From Proteobacteria bacterium UBA5122 (GTDB taxonomy: Bacteria > Pseudomonadota > Gammaproteobacteria > Tenderiales > Tenderiaceae): DNA of 18,955 nt. Position 1 is the stretch's first letter. Each line of letters begins with the position of its first letter. This document shows positions 6,940 through 15,784 of this stretch, piece by piece. The stretch is taken from positions 4,967 through 23,921 of the forward strand of contig DHYU01000019.1 of the NCBI GenBank assembly GCA_002415485.1, in the 5' to 3' direction. The notes beneath the pieces are model-generated. The model did not search any database and was not told where the DNA came from. It saw only the letters and a list, made by a program, of their open reading frames with translations. Position numbers and translations under genes: made by a program.

Positions 6940-8855
6940 GATTTAGCCCCTTCCTTGTCGCTGGCTTCGTTCTCGCCCCCGTCCTCTTTTACTTTGGGTG
7001 TGGCAAACCATTTTTTGTAAATAAAGAAACCTGCCCCAATGATCAATACATTGAATGCGAGAACCTTCAAGATCACCATCAGCCAATTTGGCTCTTCATC
7101 AGCAGCAGTCTCTGCTTCATGACCATCCTCAGCAGGCGCCGCATCCACTAGCTCCGGTTCATGCGCAGCCTCCGCCTCGACATGTTCAACAGGCTCAGAT
7201 TCATGTACTACGGCTGGAGCAGCTACGGGGGCCTGATGCTCGACTTTTTCAATCTTCTTCCCATCACCGCCTAAACGATAACTGCCAAGTGCATATTGGC
7301 TTTTCTCTTGTTCGCCGTTACGCACTGCTTCCAGTTCCAACTCCAATTCAAACAGGTCGCCTTGATCCACATCCATCTCCAGGCGCCACTCATTAGGGCC
7401 GACGCGAGGGATTGCCGTTGTCATCTGACCGCCACCCACTTTGGAAATCAGGGTGCTTATTTGCACCGTATCTGCATCGACCAAGTCAGGATACGGCACC
7501 ACATTCAACACATAATGCGCTGGATTACCTTCAGAGACCCGCTCGGTCGTCACCAATGCTGGCGCGGATACCACGCGGACAGAGTGATTGCGCGAGCGCT
7601 TAAAGGTAGTGCCATCGACCTGCACAGTGAATTCATAATCTCCAGCGAGTAGTGCATCGCCGATCAATGCACTGTAACGACCATCGCCGGCATGTTCGTC
7701 AGGAGCCTGCCCCTTATCGCCTATCGGCAATTTGACGCCATTCTCCCCTGCCCGCGCCTGTTCCATTGCCACTCGCACCAGCATCAAGAACTCAGGCTTA
7801 CGAATCACCTCACCCTGCTCATACAATTCAGCAAAATAAGGAAGTTGGTCCCCCTGCAACATCACATTCGGCAATGTCGAGGTACGTAATTTCAGGTCCG
7901 TGACCACCATGACTCGATTATCCGGATCAACATCTGCATTCACCTTCCATACCCCTGGCATCGGCTCAGTGATGGTCACCAAATCATAGCGCTCAGAATG
8001 ACGCCAATTCACCGCAGCCGGCGCATTACGATAATCAAACTTTTTACTATCAGGCTGAACAACCTCAGCAATGCTTTCTTTATCCTTGCGGAAGATAAGC
8101 ATCGTCAATTCTTTGATACTGCTATCGACCATGATGCCATCGTTGTTCATCGGCAGGGATTCAACGGCAACCGCCCGCTCGAACATCTTCAGAAAGACCC
8201 GCTCCAACTGCGCGGCATCGGCTACCTCTTCATACCAACCGGATGTAGCGGCGGCGAGCTGGCCGAGGAAGGATTTGTCGGCCTCATCAGACAGAGCAAT
8301 CGTATGGACCGTCACGCCTGCGGCCTGTAACCGTTTCAGTGTCTGTTCGAGGATGCGTTTACGCGAAGCCGCATCTTCAGCATCACTTTTAGAGATATCA
8401 ACCAAGCCATCGGTCAATAGAATGATACTGCGATCGATCGCCGGGGCCGGCTCCTTCCAATCCCAGCTAGATTTCTCCAATACACCTTCGAGATTTGTAT
8501 ACATGCCCAGGGAGCTGACCTCGGCAGCGGCTTGAGAAGCATGCTGCTTCCAAACCGCATCAACTTCTCCTTGTTTGACCAGCATATTGACGTACTGACC
8601 AAAGGTCCAAACGCTTCCATGACTGCCCGCAGGCAATAATTGAGTAATAAGACGCAGGGCGGGAATACGCAGATTATTCGGATCATTACGCTTCATGCTG
8701 CCCGAAATATCGATCAGAATCCGGACATCACTGACCTTTTCCGCTGGTGGTTCCGCAGATTTTGTCGCCAACGCCAAACCTTGCCAGCTGAGTAGCGCAG
8801 CAAATATACAAAAAACCGTGAGCTTATGCTTCCAGCCTGTCAGACATCCATCCAT
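6936..8855 (-). CDS. Periplasmic von Willebrand factor A domain protein, membrane-anchored
   Basis: The 639-residue protein has an N-terminal signal sequence (hydrophobic core about residues 12-30, ending ALA before TKS), a VWA domain (about 43-235), a central region of probable beta-sandwich character (about 240-530), an Ala/Glu/His-rich linker (about 545-588), and a C-terminal membrane segment (591-612) with a short basic-acidic cytoplasmic tail. The metal-ion-dependent adhesion site is complete: DISGS (Asp49, Ser51, Ser53), Thr120 in MYTNLEG and Asp149 in LLTDG, so ligand binding through a divalent metal is expected. The architecture resembles the gammaproteobacterial hypothetical family I recall as TIGR03503, but this is from memory and unverified. 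It is the first gene of a two-gene operon under a sigma-28-type promoter. Its function is unknown. Confidence 0.92.
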   Translation of the reverse strand: MDGCLTGWKHKLTVFCIFAALLSWQGLALATKSAEPPAEKVSDVRILIDISGSMKRNDPNNLRIPALRLITQLLPAGSHGSVWTFGQYVNMLVKQGEVDAVWKQHASQAAAEVSSLGMYTNLEGVLEKSSWDWKEPAPAIDRSIILLTDGLVDISKSDAEDAASRKRILEQTLKRLQAAGVTVHTIALSDEADKSFLGQLAAATSGWYEEVADAAQLERVFLKMFERAVAVESLPMNNDGIMVDSSIKELTMLIFRKDKESIAEVVQPDSKKFDYRNAPAAVNWRHSERYDLVTITEPMPGVWKVNADVDPDNRVMVVTDLKLRTSTLPNVMLQGDQLPYFAELYEQGEVIRKPEFLMLVRVAMEQARAGENGVKLPIGDKGQAPDEHAGDGRYSALIGDALLAGDYEFTVQVDGTTFKRSRNHSVRVVSAPALVTTERVSEGNPAHYVLNVVPYPDLVDADTVQISTLISKVGGGQMTTAIPRVGPNEWRLEMDVDQGDLFELELELEAVRNGEQEKSQYALGSYRLGGDGKKIEKVEHQAPVAAPAVVHESEPVEHVEAEAAHEPELVDAAPAEDGHEAETAADEEPNWLMVILKVLAFNVLIIGAGFFIYKKWFATPKVKEDGGENEASDKEGAKS

Positions 8856-8904
8856 GTGTCGCCCCGTAAGTTCCTAAGTGAAATCAACCCCGTACACAAT
8901 CAAT

Positions 8905-8931
8905 CTATCGGCGTTGATGAGGAAGGCTTTA
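8905..8931 (-). promoter_or_regulatory. sigma-28 (FliA) promoter of the VWA/coiled-coil operon
   Basis: On the minus strand TAAA (8931-8928), exactly 15 bases, then GCCGATAG (8912-8905). This matches 11 of 12 positions of the FliA consensus TAAA-N15-GCCGATAA with the exact spacing. It lies in the 101-base gap after the GGDEF-EAL gene. Predicted start is near 8898, giving a leader of about 43 bases to the ATG at 8855. Confidence 0.78.
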
Positions 8932-8956
8932 CAGAGAACTATCAGCCAAGTGATTT

Positions 8957-11680
8957 TTAGGCCACACCCAATTTTTCAGCACCATCATTACTATCAAGAT
9001 AGGCAGGCACTGCCGCCGCTGCCATCGGTGGACTGAAATAATAACCTTGACCGACATCACAATGCAGACGACACAAGATCGACAGCTGCTCAACCTGCTC
9101 TATGCCTTCTGCAACCACAGTCAGCCCGAGTTGATGCGCCATCAATATCACTGCCTCGACGATCGCCAGATCATCGCTATCTGTGGTCACATCCCGCACA
9201 AAGCTGCGGTCTATCTTGAGACAATCGATATCGAAGCGCTTCAAATAACTCAATGACGAATGGCCCGTACCAAAATCATCGATGGAGATATGAATCCCCC
9301 CCTCTTTCAGTGCATTTAACGTGCGAATCACCACCGCCGTATCCTGCATCAGCACGCTCTCGGTGACTTCCAGACCGATATGCTCAGGCGCCAACTGATA
9401 TTTAGCCAGCAGCCCAAACAATGCTTGCGCCAGCGATTCATTCTTGAATTGATGTGCGGAAAGATTGATATGCACTGGTGGCGGCCGCAGCCCCTGTAAC
9501 TGCCACTGCCGATGTTGACGACAGGCCTCTTCCATCACCCACAGCCCCAGAGGCTCAATCAGGCCGCTCTCCTCGGCGATTGGAATGAATTCCAATGGTG
9601 AGACCATACCCCGCTGCGGGTGCTGCCAACGTACCAAGGCCTCGAAACCAGCAATGACACCTCGCTTGGTATTGACGAGCGGTTGGTAATGCAGCACAAA
9701 CTCACCATTCTGGATGGCACGGCGCATCTCGCTTTCAATCTTCACTCGCTCCAGCGCCCGAGCGCCCAAGTCCGACGAGAAGAAATGATATCGGTTACGC
9801 CCATCTTCTTTGGCCTTGTACAGCGCCAAAGCCGCATGTTTAAGCAAACTATCAACCGTACGTCCGTCAGACGGGTACAGACTGATGCCCGCACATGCTG
9901 TGATATATAACGAGTCTTGTTCTGGCAACTCAATCGGCTGCCCCAGGGCATCAAAAATCTTCTTTAAGGCAATGGCGACCTGATCTGAGTCATTTACTCC
10001 TTCCAACACAACCGCAAACTCATCACCGCCAAGCCGTGCCAAGGTATCATCACTGCGCAACATGCGCTGAATACGGTGCGCCACATCGGCCAAGAGTTCA
10101 TCACCCAACGCCTGCCCCAGGCTATCGTTAAAATGTTTGAAACGATCGATGTCCAAAATCACCAATGCCACCGCATGATGATTTCTATATGCGAACTTCA
10201 GCGCGTGTTCCAGGCGATCTCGCAGCAAGGCCCGGTTGGGCAGTCCGGTTAAGACATCATAATGCGCCAGCCTGAATAAACGAGACTCCGCCTCAATCCG
10301 TTCGGTGATATCTTGCAAGGTGCCCGCCATCACCACACCATCTCCACCGAGTTCACGGTCAACTTCGCCCTGAAAACGTACCGAACGCACCTTGCCGCCA
10401 TCCAATACTAAGCGGTGATCAATACAGAAGGCCGTGCAATCATTCATCGCGGCCTGTACCGCCCGTGCCACGTCAATGCGGTCTTCTGGATGTACACGCT
10501 GCATCATTGCTTCATATCTGCAATCAATCAGACCTGGTAGCGCTCCATAAATCCGATACATTTCCTCAGACCAATCAAATCCCCCACCATCAATCCGCCA
10601 CACCCAATTACCAATATGGCCGATGCGTTGCGCCTCTTCCAAACGACGCTCACGCTCGCGCAGGGTATCGTTGAGCTCTTGTAACTCACTGGTACGTTGA
10701 GCAACCCTGGCCTCCAGGTCTAGCTGGATTTGCTCTAGCGCATGCGTGGCCTTACTTACTTCCTCTCGTAAACGAACAGGGGTCCTCACCAGAAAATAAG
10801 CAAAACTTGCCATCAATACCGCAGCGACAATTGCAAACCCCCACCCAACCTTGGTGCCTGGTACCATCGCCTCCCAGCCACCGATCGGCGCAGCCGACAT
10901 TACCCAACTACCATTAGGTAGCACGACTGTCGTTTCTACTGGTTTACTGCCGGGGCGCCAGCTCGGACCATAAAACTCGTCCCCCTGATTTCCCAAGGCA
11001 TCAAAACCACGAAGACCAATCCGCAAGGCATGACTTTCGCCTGCAACCCCAGCCTCCAGCAACAAATCCTCGACATCCAGCAAGATGGTCGCCAATCCCC
11101 AATATTGCAACGGCTGACTGCGATCCTCGCTGGGCAAATAGATTGGCGTTCGCGCAACAAAGGCCCGCCCACCTTGCACCAGATCCACCGGGCCTGCGAC
11201 AACAGTCTGCCTGGAATCCAAGGCCCGTTTAACTGCCGCTGATTGCGAATCGAGCTCCAGCAACCTTAAACCCAAGGCGGCTTCATTACCTGCCCTTGGA
11301 TAGATGTGACTCACGACGCTGTCCTTGGCCAGCTGTATACTGCGAATACCTCTGCGCCCATCAATCAATCGCTTCGCGATGCCGGCAAATTCAGCCTGAT
11401 TCAGATTAGGGTGCTCCAATACATATGGAATCAGCGCCTCGGTCACATAGAGGCGTAAATTCAACCCAGCCTCTAAACGCCAACGCAGTGCACTCATGCG
11501 ATACAATACTTGATCACGCTGCTCGCTTTGGTATCCCTGCTGCACAGCGCGATGGACGGTGGTGGCAATCAGCAATACCGAGATCAGTACCGCAAACGCC
11601 ACAAAAAAGGTAAATATTTTGATTTCATAGGCCCTTGCTCTATCGACAAGGCATGGCAAAACTATAGATATTGCCGCCAT
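8957..11680 (-). CDS. CHASE-PAS-GGDEF-EAL protein, cyclic di-GMP synthase/phosphodiesterase
   Basis: This 907-residue membrane protein is built for c-di-GMP turnover. In order: membrane segment (about 20-43), periplasmic CHASE-like sensor (about 70-245), second membrane segment (about 279-299), short coiled-coil (305-350), PAS domain (about 352-460), GGDEF domain (about 470-635) and EAL domain (about 650-890). The diguanylate cyclase site is intact (GGDEF at 551-555) and an RxxD inhibitory site (Arg542-Asp545) lies five residues before it. The EAL domain keeps EALVR (680-684), NLS (739-741), DDFGTG (801-806), Lys822 and EGIE (858-861). Both activities are therefore possible, with one perhaps dominant in vivo. 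The ATG at 11680 lacks a clear ribosome binding site and the start is uncertain by a few residues. The PilZ protein at 2190-2537 is a possible downstream receptor, and the VWA operon follows 101 bases downstream on the same strand. Confidence 0.94.
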   Translation of the reverse strand: MAAISIVLPCLVDRARAYEIKIFTFFVAFAVLISVLLIATTVHRAVQQGYQSEQRDQVLYRMSALRWRLEAGLNLRLYVTEALIPYVLEHPNLNQAEFAGIAKRLIDGRRGIRSIQLAKDSVVSHIYPRAGNEAALGLRLLELDSQSAAVKRALDSRQTVVAGPVDLVQGGRAFVARTPIYLPSEDRSQPLQYWGLATILLDVEDLLLEAGVAGESHALRIGLRGFDALGNQGDEFYGPSWRPGSKPVETTVVLPNGSWVMSAAPIGGWEAMVPGTKVGWGFAIVAAVLMASFAYFLVRTPVRLREEVSKATHALEQIQLDLEARVAQRTSELQELNDTLRERERRLEEAQRIGHIGNWVWRIDGGGFDWSEEMYRIYGALPGLIDCRYEAMMQRVHPEDRIDVARAVQAAMNDCTAFCIDHRLVLDGGKVRSVRFQGEVDRELGGDGVVMAGTLQDITERIEAESRLFRLAHYDVLTGLPNRALLRDRLEHALKFAYRNHHAVALVILDIDRFKHFNDSLGQALGDELLADVAHRIQRMLRSDDTLARLGGDEFAVVLEGVNDSDQVAIALKKIFDALGQPIELPEQDSLYITACAGISLYPSDGRTVDSLLKHAALALYKAKEDGRNRYHFFSSDLGARALERVKIESEMRRAIQNGEFVLHYQPLVNTKRGVIAGFEALVRWQHPQRGMVSPLEFIPIAEESGLIEPLGLWVMEEACRQHRQWQLQGLRPPPVHINLSAHQFKNESLAQALFGLLAKYQLAPEHIGLEVTESVLMQDTAVVIRTLNALKEGGIHISIDDFGTGHSSLSYLKRFDIDCLKIDRSFVRDVTTDSDDLAIVEAVILMAHQLGLTVVAEGIEQVEQLSILCRLHCDVGQGYYFSPPMAAAAVPAYLDSNDGAEKLGVA

Positions 11681-11854
11681 GTAACAAACATTTACATTTC
11701 CATATGAATAATAATGTTTAGACTATTGGTTTGGGACCGATTCTAAGTCTCGACACAGCGACAATATCCAATACTGGAATTAATAAAAGATGTTGAGCCA
11801 GAGTCGTCGTTTATCAATCAACCTCCAGGCCGGCATCGCAAGGAGCATCAACGT
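11681..11854. promoter_or_regulatory. Divergent intergenic region between GGDEF-EAL and MCP genes
   Basis: This 174-base AT-rich region must contain promoters for both divergent genes. For the MCP the best sigma-28-like match is TTTA (11717-11720), 15 bases, ACCGATTC (11736-11743), only about 7 of 12 positions, so I do not call it firmly. AGGAG at 11841-11845 is the MCP ribosome binding site. I see no clear sigma-70 pair for the GGDEF-EAL gene. Confidence 0.4.
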
Positions 11855-13489
11855 ATGAAATTAAAAATCAGCACGCGTATTGGCGCGATATTTTCTGGAC
11901 TAACCCTCTTGCTATTGGTCGCAAGTGGCGCGGGTTATTACAGTTCTAACTTGATGTCCAAGGGGCTCGATTATGTCACCGGCCCCGCCTGGAATACCGC
12001 CGACGGTGCAATGGAAGGCATGATCTTTATTCAGGCACGCGTAATCGCCTTCCATCGCCTGATGGATACCGAAGATCGCGCCACGATCAAGGATTTTTTA
12101 GATCAAATGGCGAAGGACAAGGCCGACGCTGATGAAGCCTTGGATCGCATGCTCTCCGCTGGCCTCGCTGATCCTGCAGCCGCGGGCCAATTCAACAAAC
12201 AGCGCAGCGCCTTCAACGCTAAACTGGAGAAGGCTGTCGATGCCTATCTGACATACCTCGAAGACCCATCCTTCACCAACGAGCAACGCCTGGAAAAAGC
12301 CAAAGAAGAAGTCGATGCTGAAATCACTGATTTGATCGAGAACCTGGAGAAAGTTGAAGCTAGCGGTGATGGTGCCGTGGAAAGTTATGTCACCACCATG
12401 AATACCGACAAAGAGCGTGGGTTGTTCATCATCTATTCGATGGCAATCATTGGCCTGATCATTGCGGTACTTGCCTACCTGTACATTCTTAAAACAGTCG
12501 TCACCCCGATCCGTCAGGTCGGAAATCGTCTGCTGGAAATCTCTGAAGGCGAAGGTGATCTCACGGTAACCCTGGCCGAGAATGGTCAAGACGAGATTAC
12601 CGATGTCTGCCGTGGTTTTAATCAGTTCACCGCCAAGATCCGCAGTGCCGTACAACAGGTCACTCGCGCCAGCAACGATCTCAGTCGCTCAGCGGGTGAA
12701 TTGGCTTCTTTTAGTAACAGCGCCTCTTCCACGATCAACCAGCAGCTGGGTGAAACCGAGCAAGTTGCGACTGCCATGAATGAAATGGTCGCCACCGTGC
12801 AAGAGGTCAGCCGTAACGTGACCGATGCAGCCCATTCAGCCGACGCGGCCAATAATGAATCAGCCACTGGCAAAGAGATCGTCCTGCAATCCATGAATGA
12901 GATCAAGGTTCTGGCCAACGACGTCAATAAAGCCGCCGAGGTGTTGCGTAAAGTTGAGGCGGACAGTCAACAAGCCGGGTCCATTCTGGACGTGATCCGA
13001 GACATTGCTGAGCAAACCAATCTGTTGGCTTTGAATGCTGCGATTGAGGCCGCCCGCGCCGGTGAGCAAGGCCGTGGCTTCGCCGTGGTTGCCGACGAGG
13101 TTCGCACCCTCGCCAGTCGCACCCAACAATCGACTCAGGAGATCCAACAAATGATCTCCAGCCTGCAAAGCGGCACCCGTGAAGCGGTATCAGTCATGGA
13201 AGCCAGCAGCCAGCGCGCTGAGGCAAGTGTTGAAAAAGCTACCGATGCCAGCGTGGCACTGGAGACCATCAGCGGTTCAGTCGCTGCCATCTCCAACATC
13301 ATGTCGCAGGTTGCCAGCGCCGCCGAGGAACAAAATGCGGTGGCCGAAGAAGTGAACAGCAATATCGTTCGCATCAACGACATGTCATATGAGACGCAAC
13401 AAACAGCAACCAAGGTCAGTGAAGCAACCAGTTCATTGAGCAGCCTTTCACATCAACTGCAGAATGTTGTGAATCAATTCAAGGTATAA
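11855..13489 (+). CDS. Methyl-accepting chemotaxis protein
   Basis: The 544-residue transmembrane chemoreceptor couples ligand sensing to the CheA kinase. An N-terminal membrane segment (about residues 9-29) and a second one (190-211) flank a periplasmic, mostly helical ligand-binding region of about 160 residues, probably a four-helix bundle. I cannot assign its ligand. A HAMP domain follows (about 212-265), then the long antiparallel coiled-coil signalling domain. The highly conserved hairpin tip is IAEQTNLLALNAAIEAARAG (384-403) followed by EQGRGFAVVADEVRTLA. The protein ends NQFKV without an NWETF-type pentapeptide, so it is not expected to tether CheR at its C-terminus. AGGAG precedes the ATG by nine bases. 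A strong bidirectional terminator follows. No che genes are in the window, so this is an orphan receptor locus. Confidence 0.96.
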   Translation: MKLKISTRIGAIFSGLTLLLLVASGAGYYSSNLMSKGLDYVTGPAWNTADGAMEGMIFIQARVIAFHRLMDTEDRATIKDFLDQMAKDKADADEALDRMLSAGLADPAAAGQFNKQRSAFNAKLEKAVDAYLTYLEDPSFTNEQRLEKAKEEVDAEITDLIENLEKVEASGDGAVESYVTTMNTDKERGLFIIYSMAIIGLIIAVLAYLYILKTVVTPIRQVGNRLLEISEGEGDLTVTLAENGQDEITDVCRGFNQFTAKIRSAVQQVTRASNDLSRSAGELASFSNSASSTINQQLGETEQVATAMNEMVATVQEVSRNVTDAAHSADAANNESATGKEIVLQSMNEIKVLANDVNKAAEVLRKVEADSQQAGSILDVIRDIAEQTNLLALNAAIEAARAGEQGRGFAVVADEVRTLASRTQQSTQEIQQMISSLQSGTREAVSVMEASSQRAEASVEKATDASVALETISGSVAAISNIMSQVASAAEEQNAVAEEVNSNIVRINDMSYETQQTATKVSEATSSLSSLSHQLQNVVNQFKV

Positions 13490-13506
13490 CGAGCACTACA
13501 ACAACG

Positions 13507-13539
13507 AAAAAGCGGCGTCTAACCCACGCCGCTTTTTTT
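13507..13539. terminator. Bidirectional intrinsic terminator between MCP and rlmKL
   Basis: AAAAAGCGGCGT (13507-13518), a 7-base loop, and ACGCCGCTTTTT (13526-13537) with further Ts to 13539. The A-run on the left and T-run on the right make it work on both strands for these convergent genes. Its right edge overlaps the rlmKL stop codon (13538-13540) by two bases. Confidence 0.92.
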
Positions 13540-15748
13540 ATGTCTGCTTAGTCTTCACGGCGGCCGTGCGCCACACGGCACTGGGTGGCCGCCGGATCAA
13601 CCAGCAGCGATGGATCTTGTCGTTGCGCGCAAAATCCTGGGGGATGGTCTTGCGTGAGATATCCTCAATCTCCAGCTCAGACAATGCCTCGGTATCCAGG
13701 CGGAACTTGCGGAAATTATTGGAGAACACCAGCACGCCATCGGCCGTCAACAACTGACTGGCATGGCGGATCATGCGCACATGATCCTGCTGCACATCCA
13801 TCTTGTCCTGCATACGCTTCGACGTCGAGAACGTCGGCGGATCGAGGAAGATCAGGCCATATCGCTGACGTTCGCCTTGCGCCTGCTCCAGCCAGCGCAG
13901 ACAATCCGCCTGCACGAACTGATGCCTCGGCCCTTTAAAACCATTCAGGCCCATGTTGCGCTGCGCCCAATCGAGATAGGTGCGCGACATGTCGACGGTC
14001 GTCGTTGATCGTGCGCCACCGTGCGCGGCATAGACCGTACCCGAACCGGTGTAGGCAAACAGGTTCAAAAAGTCCCGCCCCTGCGCCAGCTCGGCCAACA
14101 TGCCGCGAGTGATGCGGTGATCGAGAAACAGACCGGTATCCAGGTAGTCGCTGAAGTTGACCCAAAAACGACAGCCATTTTCGCGCACCTGATGAAACTG
14201 GCGCTCGGCACCGACCTTCTCGTACTGCGCCTTGCCCTTCTGACGTTTACGCACCTTCAGAAACAGCTTGTCTGTTTCCACCTGCATCACGTCGGGGATC
14301 ACTGCCAAGGCCTCGCGCAAACGACGCCGGGCATCTTCCTCGGCGATCTGCCTCGGCGCCTCGTATTCCTGCACATGCAGCCAACGCTGACCGTCGTCAC
14401 CCTGATAGAGATCGATGGCCAGGGCGTACTCGGGGATGTCGGCATCGTAGACACGATAACAGTCGATCGCCTCACGCTGCGCCCATTTGGCCAGCTGTTT
14501 GATATTTTTGCGCAGACGGTTGGCCAGCATCTGCGCCGATTCGCTCAACTCCGTCGCCGCAGGCGGCAGGCGCCGCGGGTTCATGAACCACTCAGGCGTG
14601 ATATCAAACCGCAACAACAGGCATTCCAGCGCCCCGTTAAAAAACTTGTGTTTACGCTGACTGCGTATGCCGAGCTGTTTCGCCAGCTCGGGATTGCCGG
14701 TGAATACCGCCGCCTGCCAACCGACAAACTGCTCGCGCAGACGCGCACCAAAGGTCTGATAGAGTTCGACCAGCGCATCACCCTCGCCCAGACGTTCACC
14801 GTAGGGTGGGTTGACCATCACCAACCCCGCCGCGCAATCGGCGGGTGCCGTCAGCTCAGCCACGGCCTGTCGGCGTAGCGTAATCACATCGTCCAGACCA
14901 GCCGCGGCGATATTGTCGCGCGCGGCGGCCAGCGCCTTGCCATCGATATCGTAGGCCTCGATCCGCAGCGAGCCGGCCTCTTTACTGCTGGCCTTGGCCT
15001 CATCACACAGGGCCTGCCAGGCATCAGGCTGATGCCCTCGCCAACCCGCGAATCCCCAGTAGTCACGCTGCAAACCGGGCGCACGATTGAGCGCGATCTG
15101 CGCCGCCTCAATCGCCAGGGTGCCTGAACCGCACATTGGGTCGAGCAAACAGCCGCCATTCTCAGCCACCGCCGGCCAACCGGCGCGCAATAACAGCGCC
15201 GCCGCCAGATTCTCTTTCAACGGTGCCGCTGCGCCATCCTGCCGATAACCACGACGGTGCAGCGTCTCACCCGACAGATCGAGATACACCGTTGCCTGAT
15301 CGCGACGGATATAGACATGCAGCCGCAGATCGGGACGCTGGGTATCCACCGACGGCCGTCGTCCTTCGTCGTCACGCATCTGGTCGACGATGGCATCCTT
15401 TACCTTCAGTGCGGCGAAGTGGCTATGGTCGATGCGCGACTGGCTCAGCGTCACGTCCACCGCCAGACTCTGCTCGCAGTTGAGATGACGAAACCAGTTG
15501 ATCGCCTGCACACCGTGATACAAGGCCTCGGCATCGGGCGCATAAAAATCGTCGAGCTTCAGCAGCACCCGGCTCGCGGTGCGCGACCACAGGCAAACGC
15601 GGTAGGCAAAAGCCAAGTCGGATTCAAAGATCACCCCACCCGGTTGCTCTTTGAGAGCGACTTCGGCATCGAGCGCGCGCAACTCATCGGCCAACACCGA
15701 GGCGACGCCGCGCGGGGCAGTGGCGAAAAATGAATAGATATCAGACAT
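13538..15748 (-). CDS. rlmL: Bifunctional 23S rRNA methyltransferase RlmKL (m2G2445 and m7G2069)
   Basis: The fused enzyme methylates G2445 (N2, RlmL half) and G2069 (N7, RlmK half) of 23S rRNA during large subunit assembly. The N-terminal half has a THUMP region (about residues 45-155), the SAM-binding LDPMCGSGTLAIEAAQ segment (about 202-217) and the catalytic NPPY motif in MVNPPYGERLG. The C-terminal half has its own Rossmann methyltransferase fold with FLNLFAYTGSGTVYAAHGGA and FLDPPTFSTSKRM. Full family length, about 736 residues. I chose the ATG at 15746-15748 (MSDIYSFFATAPRGV, matching the family N-terminus) over an in-frame GTG at 15766, which lies in the loop of the upstream hairpin. 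It is downstream of fabB with 36 bases between, and its only Shine-Dalgarno-like G-run is inside that hairpin. Confidence 0.95.
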   Translation of the reverse strand: MSDIYSFFATAPRGVASVLADELRALDAEVALKEQPGGVIFESDLAFAYRVCLWSRTASRVLLKLDDFYAPDAEALYHGVQAINWFRHLNCEQSLAVDVTLSQSRIDHSHFAALKVKDAIVDQMRDDEGRRPSVDTQRPDLRLHVYIRRDQATVYLDLSGETLHRRGYRQDGAAAPLKENLAAALLLRAGWPAVAENGGCLLDPMCGSGTLAIEAAQIALNRAPGLQRDYWGFAGWRGHQPDAWQALCDEAKASSKEAGSLRIEAYDIDGKALAAARDNIAAAGLDDVITLRRQAVAELTAPADCAAGLVMVNPPYGERLGEGDALVELYQTFGARLREQFVGWQAAVFTGNPELAKQLGIRSQRKHKFFNGALECLLLRFDITPEWFMNPRRLPPAATELSESAQMLANRLRKNIKQLAKWAQREAIDCYRVYDADIPEYALAIDLYQGDDGQRWLHVQEYEAPRQIAEEDARRRLREALAVIPDVMQVETDKLFLKVRKRQKGKAQYEKVGAERQFHQVRENGCRFWVNFSDYLDTGLFLDHRITRGMLAELAQGRDFLNLFAYTGSGTVYAAHGGARSTTTVDMSRTYLDWAQRNMGLNGFKGPRHQFVQADCLRWLEQAQGERQRYGLIFLDPPTFSTSKRMQDKMDVQQDHVRMIRHASQLLTADGVLVFSNNFRKFRLDTEALSELEIEDISRKTIPQDFARNDKIHRCWLIRRPPSAVWRTAAVKTKQT

Positions 15749-15756
15749 GAAGGTCA

Positions 15757-15777
15757 GCCCCGCCACGACGGCGGGGC
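15757..15777 (-). terminator. GC hairpin between fabB and rlmKL
   Basis: GCCCCGCC (15757-15764) and GGCGGGGC (15770-15777) form a perfect 8-bp GC-rich stem with a 5-base loop, seven bases after the fabB stop. No T-run follows on the minus strand. The 3' arm contains the only GGGG that could serve as rlmKL ribosome binding site (nine bases from the ATG). It may be a weak terminator, a processing or stability element, or a translational switch. Confidence 0.5.
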
Positions 15778-15784
15778 CTCAGGA

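Noticed and set aside
11717..11743. Possible sigma-28 promoter for the MCP (TTTA-N15-ACCGATTC)
   Set aside because: Only about 7 of 12 positions match, including a poor -35, so it is not separable from chance in AT-rich sequence.
14021..14878. 285-codon open frame on the plus strand opposite rlmKL
   Set aside because: It is fully antisense to a conserved enzyme with intact motifs, resembles no family, and arises from codon bias on the other strand.
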